Positions 8,432-16,619 of a stretch of DNA of 64,000 bases are shown here, in pieces (the stretch's first letter is position 1; each line of letters starts with the position of its first letter). The position numbers and the translations under genes are program-made. The notes beneath the pieces were generated by a model, which saw only the letters and a program-made list of their open reading frames with translations, was not told where the DNA came from and ran no database searches. Source of the DNA: QQUJ01 sp050287605 (GTDB lineage: Bacteria; Pseudomonadota; Gammaproteobacteria; QQUJ01); NCBI GenBank assembly GCA_050287605.1, contig JBNKCG010000105.1:4039-68038 (forward strand), in the 5' to 3' direction.

Positions 8432-9446
8432 ATCAGGAGCCCGATCGGGCATCGACCGCGCTCGCTCGCGGCGCAAGCCCGAAGCCGGCGGCACCCATGC
8501 CGCCGCGGGCCGGCCCTCGACGGCAACGCGCCTGCAGGCCTACTGGATCAACCACGCGCAGACGCTCTTCGCCAGCCTCGGCCGGCTCTGGCGCACCCCC
8601 TTCGCCAGCCTTATGACCGCGGCAGTGATCGGCATCGCCCTGGCGCTGCCGGCCGGTCTGCACCTGCTGCTCGACAACGCCCAACGCCTAAGCGCCAACT
8701 GGGACGGCTCGGCGCGCATCTCGGTTTTTCTCAAGGATTCGGTGAGCGACGCCCAAGCGCGCGGGCTGGCCGACAAGCTGCGCCGCCGCAACGAAGTTGC
8801 CGACAGCGACTACATCTCCCCCGACCGCGCGCTGGAGGAGTTTCGCAGCCTTTCGGGGTTCGGCGATGCACTCAAGGCGCTGGACAAGAACCCGCTGCCC
8901 GCGGTGGTGGTGATCCGCCCAGCGTTGGCGGCCAGCGATCCGGCTCGCATCGAACAGCTGGTAGCCGACCTCCACAAACTGCCCGAGGTGGATTTCGCGC
9001 AGCTCGACATGCAGTGGGTTAGGCGCCTGCACGCCATTATGGAGATCGCCCAGCGCGGCGTCTTCGTGCTGGGGAGCCTGCTGGCGTTGGCGGTACTGCT
9101 CATCGTCGGCAACACCATCCGCCTGGACATCTTCAACCGCCGCCAGGAGATCGAGGTGATCAAGATGGTGGGCGGTACCGATGCCTTCATCCGCCGCCCT
9201 TTCCTCTACGGCGGTATGTGGTACGGCCTGTTCGGCGGATTGATCGCCTGGCTGATGGTGGGACTCTCTTGGTGGCTGCTGCAGGACCCGGTGCGCGGGC
9301 TCGCCGCCCTCTACCACAGCGGCTACGGCCTGCAGATGCTGAGCGTGGGCAGCACGCTGCTGCTGTTTCTCGTCGCCGGCCTGCTGGGGTGGTTGGGATC
9401 GTGGCTGGCGGTGGGTCGGCACCTGCGCGCCATCGAGCCTGCCTGA
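8415..9446 (+). CDS. ftsX: Cell-division membrane protein FtsX
   Basis: FtsX is the membrane partner of FtsE and passes the ATPase signal to periplasmic hydrolase activators. The 343-aa protein has a basic cytoplasmic N-terminus of about 50 residues, a first membrane helix (MTAAVIGIALALPAGLHLLL), a periplasmic loop of about 130 residues, and three helices in the C-terminal half, including VLGSLLALAVLLIVGNTI. This is the standard four-helix FtsX topology. The ATG at 8415 lies within the ftsE 3' end. Confidence 0.95.
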   Translation: MSTRIRSGARSGIDRARSRRKPEAGGTHAAAGRPSTATRLQAYWINHAQTLFASLGRLWRTPFASLMTAAVIGIALALPAGLHLLLDNAQRLSANWDGSARISVFLKDSVSDAQARGLADKLRRRNEVADSDYISPDRALEEFRSLSGFGDALKALDKNPLPAVVVIRPALAASDPARIEQLVADLHKLPEVDFAQLDMQWVRRLHAIMEIAQRGVFVLGSLLALAVLLIVGNTIRLDIFNRRQEIEVIKMVGGTDAFIRRPFLYGGMWYGLFGGLIAWLMVGLSWWLLQDPVRGLAALYHSGYGLQMLSVGSTLLLFLVAGLLGWLGSWLAVGRHLRAIEPA

Positions 9447-9501
9447 AGACCAAAACACCTATTTTCAACAGGTTATCTCCTCGGGTGAACTTTTTCCGCC
9501 A

Positions 9502-9528
9502 TTAGCACTCTCACGCAACGAGTGCTAA
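9502..9528 (+). promoter_or_regulatory. CIRCE element (HrcA operator) upstream of rpoH
   Basis: The sequence is TTAGCACTC, nine bases, GAGTGCTAA: an exact match to the CIRCE consensus bound by the heat-shock repressor HrcA. It ends 33 bp before the rpoH GTG and 17 bp before its ribosome site, so it overlaps the probable promoter or the 5' leader. CIRCE normally marks groESL or hrcA-grpE-dnaK operons; here the only gene it can serve is rpoH. HrcA itself is not encoded in the window. Confidence 0.9.
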
Positions 9529-9561
9529 ACTTCACCCCAGTCCTAAGGGAGGCAACCACTG

Positions 9562-10419
9562 GTGAACGACTCCATCGCAACGATGCGCCTGCCGGTTCCA
9601 GTCAGCAGCATCGATGCCTACATCCAGGCCGTCGGCCACTTCCCCCTGCTCAGCGAGGAGGAGGAGAAGCGTCTGGCGCGGCAGCTGCGCGACCACAACG
9701 ATCTGGACGCCGCGTGGCAGATGGTCTCGTCGCACCTGCGTTTCGTGGTGCGCATCGCGCGCGGCTACCTGGGCTACGGCCTGCCCCTGCCCGACCTCAT
9801 CCAGGAGGGCAACATCGGGCTGATGAAGGCGGTCAAGCGCTTCGACCCCGAGCAGGGGGTGAGATTGGTCTCCTTCGCAGTGCACTGGATCCGCGCCGAG
9901 ATCCACGAATTCATTCTGCGCAACTGGCGCATCGTCAAGGTGGCCACCACCAAGGCGCAGCGCAAACTCTTCTTCAACCTGCGCAAGTCCAAGAAGCGCC
10001 TGGGCTGGCTGAGCCACGACGAAGTCAACGCCGTGGCCGAGGACCTGGGCGTCAAGCCAGAGACGGTGCTGGAGATGGAGCGCCGCCTGAGCAGCCACGA
10101 CGTGGCCTTCGACGCGCCGGTGGATGCCGACGACGAGGATAGCGCCAGCTTCGCCCCCGCCGGCTACCTGGAGGACCGCAGCGCCGATCCCGCCGCGCTG
10201 GTGGAGAACGCCGACTGGGAGCAGTCCAGTCACAGCCGGCTCGCCGCCGCGTTGGAAGGGCTCAACGAACGCAGCCGCGACATCGTGGCGCGCCGCTGGC
10301 TCAACGACGACAAAGCAACGCTGCAGGAGCTGGCCGGCGAGTACGGCGTGTCGGTGGAACGCATCCGCCAGATCGAGCAGCAGGCGATGAAAAAACTGCG
10401 CAGCGCCTTGGAAGCCTGA
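9562..10419 (+). CDS. rpoH: Heat-shock RNA polymerase sigma factor (sigma-32)
   Basis: This 285-aa protein is the alternative sigma factor for heat-shock genes. Region 2 contains IQEGNIGLMKAVKRF and the WIRAEIHEFILRNW helix; the RpoH box QRKLFFNLR follows near residue 132; region 4 ends with the helix-turn-helix GVSVERIRQIEQQAMKKLR. The start is a GTG at 9562, with the strong AAGGGAGG ribosome site nine bases upstream. It follows ftsX as in E. coli and Pseudomonas. A perfect CIRCE element lies directly in front, suggesting HrcA control of its transcription in addition to any RNA thermometer. Confidence 0.96.
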   Translation: MNDSIATMRLPVPVSSIDAYIQAVGHFPLLSEEEEKRLARQLRDHNDLDAAWQMVSSHLRFVVRIARGYLGYGLPLPDLIQEGNIGLMKAVKRFDPEQGVRLVSFAVHWIRAEIHEFILRNWRIVKVATTKAQRKLFFNLRKSKKRLGWLSHDEVNAVAEDLGVKPETVLEMERRLSSHDVAFDAPVDADDEDSASFAPAGYLEDRSADPAALVENADWEQSSHSRLAAALEGLNERSRDIVARRWLNDDKATLQELAGEYGVSVERIRQIEQQAMKKLRSALEA

Positions 10420-10445
10420 GGTTCCCGCCAACCCCATCCCCATCG

Positions 10446-10470
10446 AAGCCCGCCGAACGGCGGGCTTTGC
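10446..10470 (+). terminator. Probable terminator after rpoH
   Basis: A 9-bp inverted repeat (AAGCCCGCC and GGCGGGCTT, 4-nt loop) begins 26 nt after the rpoH stop, but only three T residues follow in a row. It is probably a modest intrinsic terminator; some read-through into cca is possible. Confidence 0.6.
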
Positions 10471-10523
10471 CGTTTGCATCCGACCTCATCAACCCATCCC
10501 CGATTTCCGCTACCATCCCCCTC

Positions 10524-11759
10524 ATGGACACCTATCTCGTCGGCGGCGCGGTGCGCGATGAATTGCTCGATCTCCCGGTGAAGGAGCGCGACTGGGTGGT
10601 GGTGGGCGCCACTGCCGCCGAGATGACGGCACGAGGCTTTCGCCAGGTGGGCGCCGATTTCCCGGTCTTTCTTCACCCCGAAAGCCACGAGGAGTACGCG
10701 CTGGCCCGCACCGAACGCAAGACCGCCCCCGGCTACCACGGCTTTACCGTCCACGCCGACCCGGCGGTGACGCTGGAAGAGGATCTGTTGCGCCGCGATC
10801 TCACCATCAACGCCATGGCGCGCGACGAGCGCGGGCGACTCATCGACCCCTACGGCGGCACCGCGGACCTGGAGGCCCGGCTGCTGCGCCACGTCTCCCC
10901 CGCCTTCCGCGAGGACCCGGTGCGCATCCTGCGCATCGCCCGGTTTGCAGCCCGCCTCGCACCGCTGGGCTTCGCGGTCGCGCCCGAAACCCTGGCCTTG
11001 ATGAAGGCGATGGTGGCCGACGGCGAGGTGGACGCCCTGGTGGCGGAGCGGGTGTGGAGCGAGCTGGCGCGCGCCCTGAGCGAAGCGCAGCCGACACGCT
11101 TTTTCGAAACCCTGCGCGCCTGCGGCGCCCTGGAACGCCTACTGCCGGAGATCGACCACCTGTTCGGCATACCGCAGCGCGCCGACCATCACCCCGAGAT
11201 CGACTGCGGCGTACACACCCTGATGGTGCTGGAGCAGGCCGTCAAATTGAGCGCCGCCCCGGAAGTGCGCTTCGCCGCGCTTACCCACGACCTGGGCAAG
11301 GCCGACACCCCCGATGAGGTGCTTCCCAGCCACCACGGGCACGAACAGCGCAGCGTGCGCCGCCTGCACCAGCTCTGCGACCGGCTCAAGACCCCACGTA
11401 GCTTCCGCGAACTGGCGGAGCTGGGTGCGCGCTATCACACGCACTGCCACCGCCTAGCGGAGTTGCGCCCGACCACCGTGCTCGACACCCTGGAACGGCT
11501 GGATGCGCTGCGCCGCCCGGAGCGGTTTGAGCAGTTTCTGCTGGTGTGCGAAGCGGACAGTCGCGGTCGTGCGGGGTTCGAACAGCGCCCCTACCCGCAA
11601 AGCGGCTGGTTTCGCCAGGCCCGCCAGGCCGCCGCCGACGTCGACCCCCGGCCGTGGGTGGCGCAAGGACTTCAGGGACAGGCGGTGGCGCAGGCCCTGC
11701 GCCACGAACGCCTCAAGGCGATTCGCGAGGTCAAGAAGGGTTGGGAGCCAGCCCCATAA
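10524..11759 (+). CDS. cca: CCA-adding tRNA nucleotidyltransferase with HD domain
   Basis: The enzyme adds or repairs the CCA end of tRNAs using CTP and ATP. The 411-aa protein has the class II nucleotidyltransferase start YLVGGAVRDELLDLP, the EYALARTERK and LTINAMA motifs, and a C-terminal HD phosphohydrolase domain (ALTHDLGKADTP near residue 256), as in the full-length E. coli type. The ATG at 10524 gives the canonical N-terminus; a longer in-frame reading would begin inside the rpoH terminator. Its 3' end overlaps the convergent VanZ-like gene by 29 nt. Confidence 0.95.
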   Translation: MDTYLVGGAVRDELLDLPVKERDWVVVGATAAEMTARGFRQVGADFPVFLHPESHEEYALARTERKTAPGYHGFTVHADPAVTLEEDLLRRDLTINAMARDERGRLIDPYGGTADLEARLLRHVSPAFREDPVRILRIARFAARLAPLGFAVAPETLALMKAMVADGEVDALVAERVWSELARALSEAQPTRFFETLRACGALERLLPEIDHLFGIPQRADHHPEIDCGVHTLMVLEQAVKLSAAPEVRFAALTHDLGKADTPDEVLPSHHGHEQRSVRRLHQLCDRLKTPRSFRELAELGARYHTHCHRLAELRPTTVLDTLERLDALRRPERFEQFLLVCEADSRGRAGFEQRPYPQSGWFRQARQAAADVDPRPWVAQGLQGQAVAQALRHERLKAIREVKKGWEPAP

Positions 11760-12138
11760 CGCGGCGTTCGAACCACCGCAGCAGGCGATCGCCTCCCCGC
11801 TGCAACACCAGCCAGGCAACCACCACACCGGCCAGATCGGCCACCATATCGGCGATCTCGAAGGAACGCGTGCCGCCAGCAAACTGGGCGAATTCCAGCA
11901 CCACCCCCAACAGCACGAACGAAACGGCATAGCCGAGCCGCAATAAGGGACGCCGGTAAAGCTGCCCGAACCAGCCCATGAGCACGCCGTAGGCAAATGC
12001 ATGCTCGAACTTGTCCGACAGATCGAAGACCGGAAACGTCACCGGATCGGGGATCAGCGACAGCACGATCACCGCGGCGATGAGCAGACACCCCACCGCC
12101 AGCCACAGTCGGTGCCAACGAAGCTGCGCATCGCTCAC
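11731..12138 (-). CDS. VanZ-like membrane protein
   Basis: This predicted 135-aa protein has four hydrophobic segments and the VanZ-like features LSLIPDP near residue 27, DKFEHAFAYGVLM near 42 and FEIADMVADLAGV near 93. VanZ-family proteins are small inner-membrane proteins of mostly unknown function. The start is a GTG at 12138 that overlaps the uppP stop by four bases (GTGA), so the two genes are translationally coupled and the product may act in envelope metabolism. The same reading frame is open much further upstream, but that part is antisense noise over uppP. Confidence 0.8.
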   Translation of the reverse strand: MSDAQLRWHRLWLAVGCLLIAAVIVLSLIPDPVTFPVFDLSDKFEHAFAYGVLMGWFGQLYRRPLLRLGYAVSFVLLGVVLEFAQFAGGTRSFEIADMVADLAGVVVAWLVLQRGGDRLLRWFERRVMGLAPNPS

Positions 12139-12929
12139 AAAAACATCACCAGCAACACCACCCCCAGCAGCAGCCGATAGACCACGAACGGGGTCATGCC
12201 GATGCGCTGCAGAAAAGCGATGAAGAGTCTTATGCAGAGATAGGCGGCCAGCGCAGAGATAGCCATGCCGTAGACCAGCGCGCCCCAGGCCACCGCCTCT
12301 TCGGCGCGCACCAGTTTGAGAACCTCCAGACCGCCGGCCAGAACGATGACCGGAATGGAGAGCAGAAACGAAAAGCGCGCCGCGCCCACCCGGTCCATGC
12401 CCATGAACAGCGCCGCCGTCATGGTGATGCCGGAGCGCGAGGTCCCGGGAATCAGCGCCACCGCCTGGGCCAGGCCGATGACCAGTACATCGCGCCAGGT
12501 GATGGAGTGCTCGTTGCGCTCGCGCCGTCCTGCAACGTCCGACCACCACAGCAGCAGGCCGAACCCGATGGTGGTGGCCGCGATCACCAGCGGCGAACGC
12601 AGGGATTGCTCCACAGCATCGCTCACCGCCAGTCCCGCCAACCCCACCGGAATGGTGCCGAACAGCACCGCCCAAGCCAAACGGCTGTCCGGGGTGTGGC
12701 GGCCGCGCAGCGAGCCGAACCAGTCGGAGGCCATGGGCACCAGCTCGCGACGGAAATACCACAGCACCGCAGCCAGCGTCCCCAAATGGACGGCCACGTC
12801 GAATGCCAACCCCTGGTCCGTCCAGCCGACGATACGCGGCAGCAAGATCAGGTGCGCAGAACTGGAGATGGGGAGAAACTCCGTCAACCCCTGCAGCAGC
12901 GCCAACGCCCCAAACCGAAACCAATCCAT
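12135..12929 (-). CDS. uppP: Undecaprenyl-diphosphatase
   Basis: UppP (BacA) dephosphorylates undecaprenyl pyrophosphate to recycle the lipid carrier for cell-wall synthesis. The 264-aa integral membrane protein starts MDWFRFGALALLQGLTEF and shows the conserved EFLPISSSAHLIL motif (residues 18-30) and the second active-site stretch PGTSRSGITMTAAL. About eight membrane segments are evident. Length is normal. A VanZ-like gene follows with a 4-nt overlap. Overexpressed homologues give bacitracin resistance; that is family knowledge, not seen here. Confidence 0.95.
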   Translation of the reverse strand: MDWFRFGALALLQGLTEFLPISSSAHLILLPRIVGWTDQGLAFDVAVHLGTLAAVLWYFRRELVPMASDWFGSLRGRHTPDSRLAWAVLFGTIPVGLAGLAVSDAVEQSLRSPLVIAATTIGFGLLLWWSDVAGRRERNEHSITWRDVLVIGLAQAVALIPGTSRSGITMTAALFMGMDRVGAARFSFLLSIPVIVLAGGLEVLKLVRAEEAVAWGALVYGMAISALAAYLCIRLFIAFLQRIGMTPFVVYRLLLGVVLLVMFL

Positions 12930-12965
12930 CTTTCGCCATTCTCCGCCGAGGGCCGCAGCCCGAAT

Positions 12966-14150
12966 CTATAACTTGTGCCTCATATCGCCGAGGGCAAAAC
13001 CAGCCAACGGCGCGGCCGGCAAGGCGCGTGTGAGCCCGATGACCTTGAACAGTTCCCCCATCTCCGAGGGCAGCAGCAGTTTTTTCACCCCCTGCGCCAG
13101 GCGCAGGCGTTCGTTCTCCGCCAGGGCGGAGTCCTCCAGTAGCGCGTTGATGCCGGCACCGAGCAGAAAGTAGGCCTGTGTCGTGTAGCCGGCCACGGTA
13201 AGACCCGCCTGGTGCGCCGCTTCCGCCACCGCGGTGAAATCGACGTGCGCGGTGATGTCCTGCAGGCCGGGGAGTATCAGCGGGTCACCGTGGGCGCGGT
13301 GGCGATAGTGGCACATCAGCGTGCCACCGCGGCGGTCGGCATGATAATACTCGTGACGGGGAAAGCCATAATCGATCAGCAGAATCAGACCGGCCGCCAG
13401 CGACTGCCCCAGCGCAGCCACCCACGGGGCCAGCGCGGGACAGAGTTCCGATTCGTACCCCGGTTGCCAGGCGGCGCGCAACTCCGACGGCAGGCGCTCG
13501 ATCTGCTCGCACAGCGACGCATCCGGCACCGCCTCGCACCACTCGAACCCATCGCCCGCGGCGCGCACACAGCGCTGCCTGGGACCATCGGCAGCGACGA
13601 CGAAGCGCTCCACCGGCAGCGCGTCCAACACCTCGTTGGCCACGATCACTCCGCGCAGCCCCGCTTCCGGCAGGCGGTCCAGCCACTGCACGCGTGCCAC
13701 CAGATGCGGCACAGCCAGCTCCAATGTGCTGCGTTGGCGCTGGCGCAGCTCGCCGCTCAGCTCCAGAATGGCGTAGCGTTCAGGCAGCGCGTCGAGCCGC
13801 TCCAGCTCGACGAGACTGTCGGCGGCCATACGCCCGCTGCCGGCGCCGATCTCCAGAATCTCACCCCCACCCAGCGCGCTCAGCACCTCCCGGTACTGCC
13901 GCGCCAGCGTGCGCGAGAAAAGTGGCGAGATCTCGGGCGCGGTGACGAAATCGCCCGCCGCGCCGAACTTGCGGCTGCCGGCGCTGTAGTAGCCCAAACC
14001 CGGCGCGTAGAGGCAGCGCTCCATGTAGCGCGAGAACGCAATCGCGCCGCCGGCCGCCGCCATCTCGTCGCGCAGCGCGGCGGCCACCTGCTGCGCATGA
14101 CGCTCAGCGTGGACATCCGGCTGTGGCAGATTATCGGGCAAGGGTTTCAT
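12966..14150 (-). CDS. MidA/NDUFAF7-family SAM-dependent methyltransferase
   Basis: This 394-aa protein is a member of the DUF185/MidA family; eukaryotic NDUFAF7 methylates an arginine of complex I, while bacterial targets are not established. Visible motifs are FSRYMERCLYAPGLGYYS near the N-terminus, DFVTAPEISPLFSRTLA, the SAM-binding EIGAGSGRMA near residue 102 and VIVANEVLDALPVERF. The ATG at 14150 (MKPLPDNLPQ) is preferred over an upstream in-frame start that would enter the intergenic region. It is divergent from the pteridine reductase gene, 71 nt away. Confidence 0.87.
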   Translation of the reverse strand: MKPLPDNLPQPDVHAERHAQQVAAALRDEMAAAGGAIAFSRYMERCLYAPGLGYYSAGSRKFGAAGDFVTAPEISPLFSRTLARQYREVLSALGGGEILEIGAGSGRMAADSLVELERLDALPERYAILELSGELRQRQRSTLELAVPHLVARVQWLDRLPEAGLRGVIVANEVLDALPVERFVVAADGPRQRCVRAAGDGFEWCEAVPDASLCEQIERLPSELRAAWQPGYESELCPALAPWVAALGQSLAAGLILLIDYGFPRHEYYHADRRGGTLMCHYRHRAHGDPLILPGLQDITAHVDFTAVAEAAHQAGLTVAGYTTQAYFLLGAGINALLEDSALAENERLRLAQGVKKLLLPSEMGELFKVIGLTRALPAAPLAGFALGDMRHKL

Positions 14151-14221
14151 GGCAGGAGCGGGTCGCGGCGAAACGCGAACTGTAATAGAGTGGGCCGAAA
14201 ACAAAGGCTGGGAGGTTCGCA

Positions 14222-14977
14222 GTGGACGAGGAAACAGTCAAGCTCGACGGACGGGTGGCGCTGATCACCGGCGGTGCGCACCGCATTGGCGCCGCCATTG
14301 CGCGGCGGCTGCACCACACCGGCATGAACGTGGTGCTCCACTACCGCAACTCCCAGGCCGCCGCCGAGGCGCTGCGCGATGAGCTGCTCGCCAAACGCGC
14401 CGATTCGGTACACCTGATCCAGGCCGATCTGCTCGACAACCAGGCGCTGCTGGATATCGTCGACGAGGCCCACGGCAAGTGGGGGCGGCTGGACACGTTG
14501 GTCAACAACGCCTCCGCCTACTACCCCACGCCGATCGGTCACGTGACGTTGGAAGAGTGGCACGAGATGCTGGGCACCAATCTGCGCGCGCCCTTCTTCC
14601 TTGCGCAGGCTGCCGCGCATTGGCTGCGCGGCGAAGGCGGCGCCATCATCAACCTGGTGGACATCCACGCCGACCGCCCGCTCAAGGATCACCCCGCCTA
14701 CAGCATCGCCAAAGCGGGACTGGTGATGCTCACCAAGGCGCTGGCGCGCGAACTGGGACCCACCATCCGCGTCAACGCGGTGGCACCCGGCGCCATCCTG
14801 TGGCCGGAACGCGGCATCAGCGAAGAGGACCGCCACCGGATCATCGGCTCGACGCTGTTGCAGCGCCAAGGGACACCGGACGACATCGCGCGCGCGGTGC
14901 TGTTCCTGATCCGCGACGCCGATTACATGAGCGGGCAGGTGCTGACGGTGGACGGAGGACGCTCGGTGGTGTTGTAG
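14222..14977 (+). CDS. folM: Pteridine reductase, SDR family (FolM-like)
   Basis: This 251-aa short-chain dehydrogenase has TGGAHRIGAAIARRL at the cofactor site (the GGxxRIG form typical of pteridine reductases), NNASAYYPTPIG, the catalytic YSIAKAGL and the diagnostic PGAILWPE. It probably reduces dihydromonapterin or dihydrobiopterin to the tetrahydro form with NADPH. The start is a GTG at 14222 behind GGGAGG. The neighbouring folK and folB on the other strand make a pterin-related role more likely than a generic SDR. Confidence 0.88.
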   Translation: MDEETVKLDGRVALITGGAHRIGAAIARRLHHTGMNVVLHYRNSQAAAEALRDELLAKRADSVHLIQADLLDNQALLDIVDEAHGKWGRLDTLVNNASAYYPTPIGHVTLEEWHEMLGTNLRAPFFLAQAAAHWLRGEGGAIINLVDIHADRPLKDHPAYSIAKAGLVMLTKALARELGPTIRVNAVAPGAILWPERGISEEDRHRIIGSTLLQRQGTPDDIARAVLFLIRDADYMSGQVLTVDGGRSVVL

Positions 14978-15001
14978 AAGCGGCCGCCGCTTCCGCCGCA
15001 T

Positions 15002-15520
15002 CTACCGCGATTGTTGTGAAACGGCGTCCGCATCCCACGGCATCGCTACCGGCGTGAGCGTCTGCGCCGGGTCGTCGAACGCACCCCACAACTCGCGATA
15101 GCTGCGCCGCAGAACGGGGTGCAGTTCGTCACCGGCGAGATCCGCCAGCGGCCGTAACACGAACGCGTAGCGCAGAATCTCGTCGCGCGGCACGCTCAGG
15201 CCCGGGCGCCGCACAACGCTATCGCCGTACAACAGCAGATCAATGTCCAGCGTACGCGGCGCGAAACGCTCCTCACCCCGCACCCGCCCGTGCGCCTCTT
15301 CGATGCGCGACAGCACGGCGTCCACTGCGTCGACGTCCGCCGCCGTCTCGAACGCGGCAACGAAATTGAGAAACGGCTCCCCCGCGAACCCCACCGCAGC
15401 GCTCTCGTAGACCGGCGAGAGTTCGACCGCGCCGAAAACGTCACGCAGATCGCGCAAACCGTCGCGCAGATGGCGTTCGCGATCGACGTTGCTGCCGAAG
15501 CTGACGTAGACGCGCGTCAT
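15002..15520 (-). CDS. folK: 2-amino-4-hydroxy-6-hydroxymethyldihydropteridine diphosphokinase
   Basis: FolK pyrophosphorylates 6-hydroxymethyl-7,8-dihydropterin in folate synthesis. The 172-aa protein shows YVSFGSNVDRERHL at the start, SPVYESAAVGF, FLNFVAAFET, and the signature RFAPRTLDIDLLLYGD with the two metal-binding aspartates. Its ATG overlaps the folB stop (ATGA), giving a folB-folK operon. The C-terminus ends 24 nt from the convergent pteridine reductase. Confidence 0.94.
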   Translation of the reverse strand: MTRVYVSFGSNVDRERHLRDGLRDLRDVFGAVELSPVYESAAVGFAGEPFLNFVAAFETAADVDAVDAVLSRIEEAHGRVRGEERFAPRTLDIDLLLYGDSVVRRPGLSVPRDEILRYAFVLRPLADLAGDELHPVLRRSYRELWGAFDDPAQTLTPVAMPWDADAVSQQSR

Positions 15521-15873
15521 CCGCGCTCCCCGCGCTCGACGATCACGCCGACGTCGCGCGAACCGCGCACCGCCCCCGGCTTGTGTAAGGTGACGCGCAC
15601 CCAGGGCACGGCGAACTCCTCGCGCACGATGGCGGCGATACGCTCGGCCAGGGTCTCGACCAGCTGGAACTGGCTCGCCTCGACGAAAGCGATCAGGCGC
15701 TTGGCCACCGCCTTGTAATCCAGCGTGTCGGCGATGTCGTCAGAGGCAGCGGCGCGGGCAATGTCCCACCCCATCTCCAGATCGACGGCCACCGTCTGAC
15801 GCGTGGTGCGTTCCCAATCGTAGATACCAATGATGGTCTCGATGCGCAGGTCGTGCAGAAATAGGGTATCCAT
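15517..15873 (-). CDS. folB: Dihydroneopterin aldolase
   Basis: FolB cleaves 7,8-dihydroneopterin to 6-hydroxymethyl-dihydropterin and glycolaldehyde, feeding FolK. The 118-aa protein has the typical beginning MDTLFLHDLRIETIIGIYDWER, a D(I)ADTLDYKAVAK segment and VETLAERIAAIVREEF with the family-conserved Glu and Lys environment. The ATG at 15873 gives the standard length; the upstream in-frame reading adds an unrelated 12-residue tail. It overlaps folK by 4 nt. Confidence 0.94.
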   Translation of the reverse strand: MDTLFLHDLRIETIIGIYDWERTTRQTVAVDLEMGWDIARAAASDDIADTLDYKAVAKRLIAFVEASQFQLVETLAERIAAIVREEFAVPWVRVTLHKPGAVRGSRDVGVIVERGERG

Positions 15874-15986
15874 AGAATCATCGTCCGGAGTGCCTGCCAG
15901 GCGGGCCACTATAGCGACTCGTGCCGGGGCGGACCAGACACGCCAGAGCTTGACCTGAGGCAGGCAAGTCAGTGCAATAGCGCCCC

Positions 15987-16619
15987 ATGAGCTCTCTCAC
16001 CACTCTCGTGCTGGCCCTCTTCGGCTACCTGCTGGGCTCTATCTCCAGTGCCATCATCGTCTGCAGACTGCTCAGCCTGCCTGACCCGCGCACCTTCGGT
16101 TCGAACAATCCGGGCGCTACCAATGTGCTGCGCCACGGCAACAAGAAGGCCGCTGCCATCACTCTGGCCGGCGACATGCTGAAAGGGGTGATTCCCGTGG
16201 TGGTCGCGCAACTGCTGAGCGCGGACAACCTGACGCTGGCCCTGGTGGCCCTCGCCGCCTTCCTTGGCCACCTCTACCCGGTATTCTTCCGCTTCCAGGG
16301 CGGCAAGGGGGTCGCCACGCTGCTGGGGGCGCTGCTGGGGTTGCAGCTCTGGGCCGGACTCGCCACCTGCGGGGTGTGGCTGTTCATGGCCTTCGTGGTG
16401 AAGATCTCGTCGCTCTCGGCCTTGGTGGCCACCGCCTCCGCGCCGCTATGGATCTGGCTGCTGACCCGTTCGCCGGAGATCACCGTTGCGGTCGCCGCCA
16501 TGACGGCACTGCTCTACTGGCGCCACCGCAGCAACATCCAAAACCTGCTCAAGGGCACCGAGGACAAGATTCAGGGGCCGGATCAGCCTCCGCCCGACGA
16601 CGCCGGCGGCACCAGCTGA
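15987..16619 (+). CDS. plsY: Glycerol-3-phosphate acyltransferase PlsY
   Basis: PlsY transfers an acyl group from acyl phosphate to glycerol 3-phosphate, the first step of phospholipid synthesis, in the inner membrane. The 210-aa protein has five hydrophobic segments and all three family motifs: GSISSAIIVCR, the GSNNPGATNVLR-like motif (residues 37-48) and LGHLYPVFFRFQGGKGVAT. It is divergent from folB and convergent with tsaD, whose 3' end it overlaps by 37 nt; the C-terminal tail beyond residue 195 is therefore doubly coding. Confidence 0.94.
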   Translation: MSSLTTLVLALFGYLLGSISSAIIVCRLLSLPDPRTFGSNNPGATNVLRHGNKKAAAITLAGDMLKGVIPVVVAQLLSADNLTLALVALAAFLGHLYPVFFRFQGGKGVATLLGALLGLQLWAGLATCGVWLFMAFVVKISSLSALVATASAPLWIWLLTRSPEITVAVAAMTALLYWRHRSNIQNLLKGTEDKIQGPDQPPPDDAGGTS

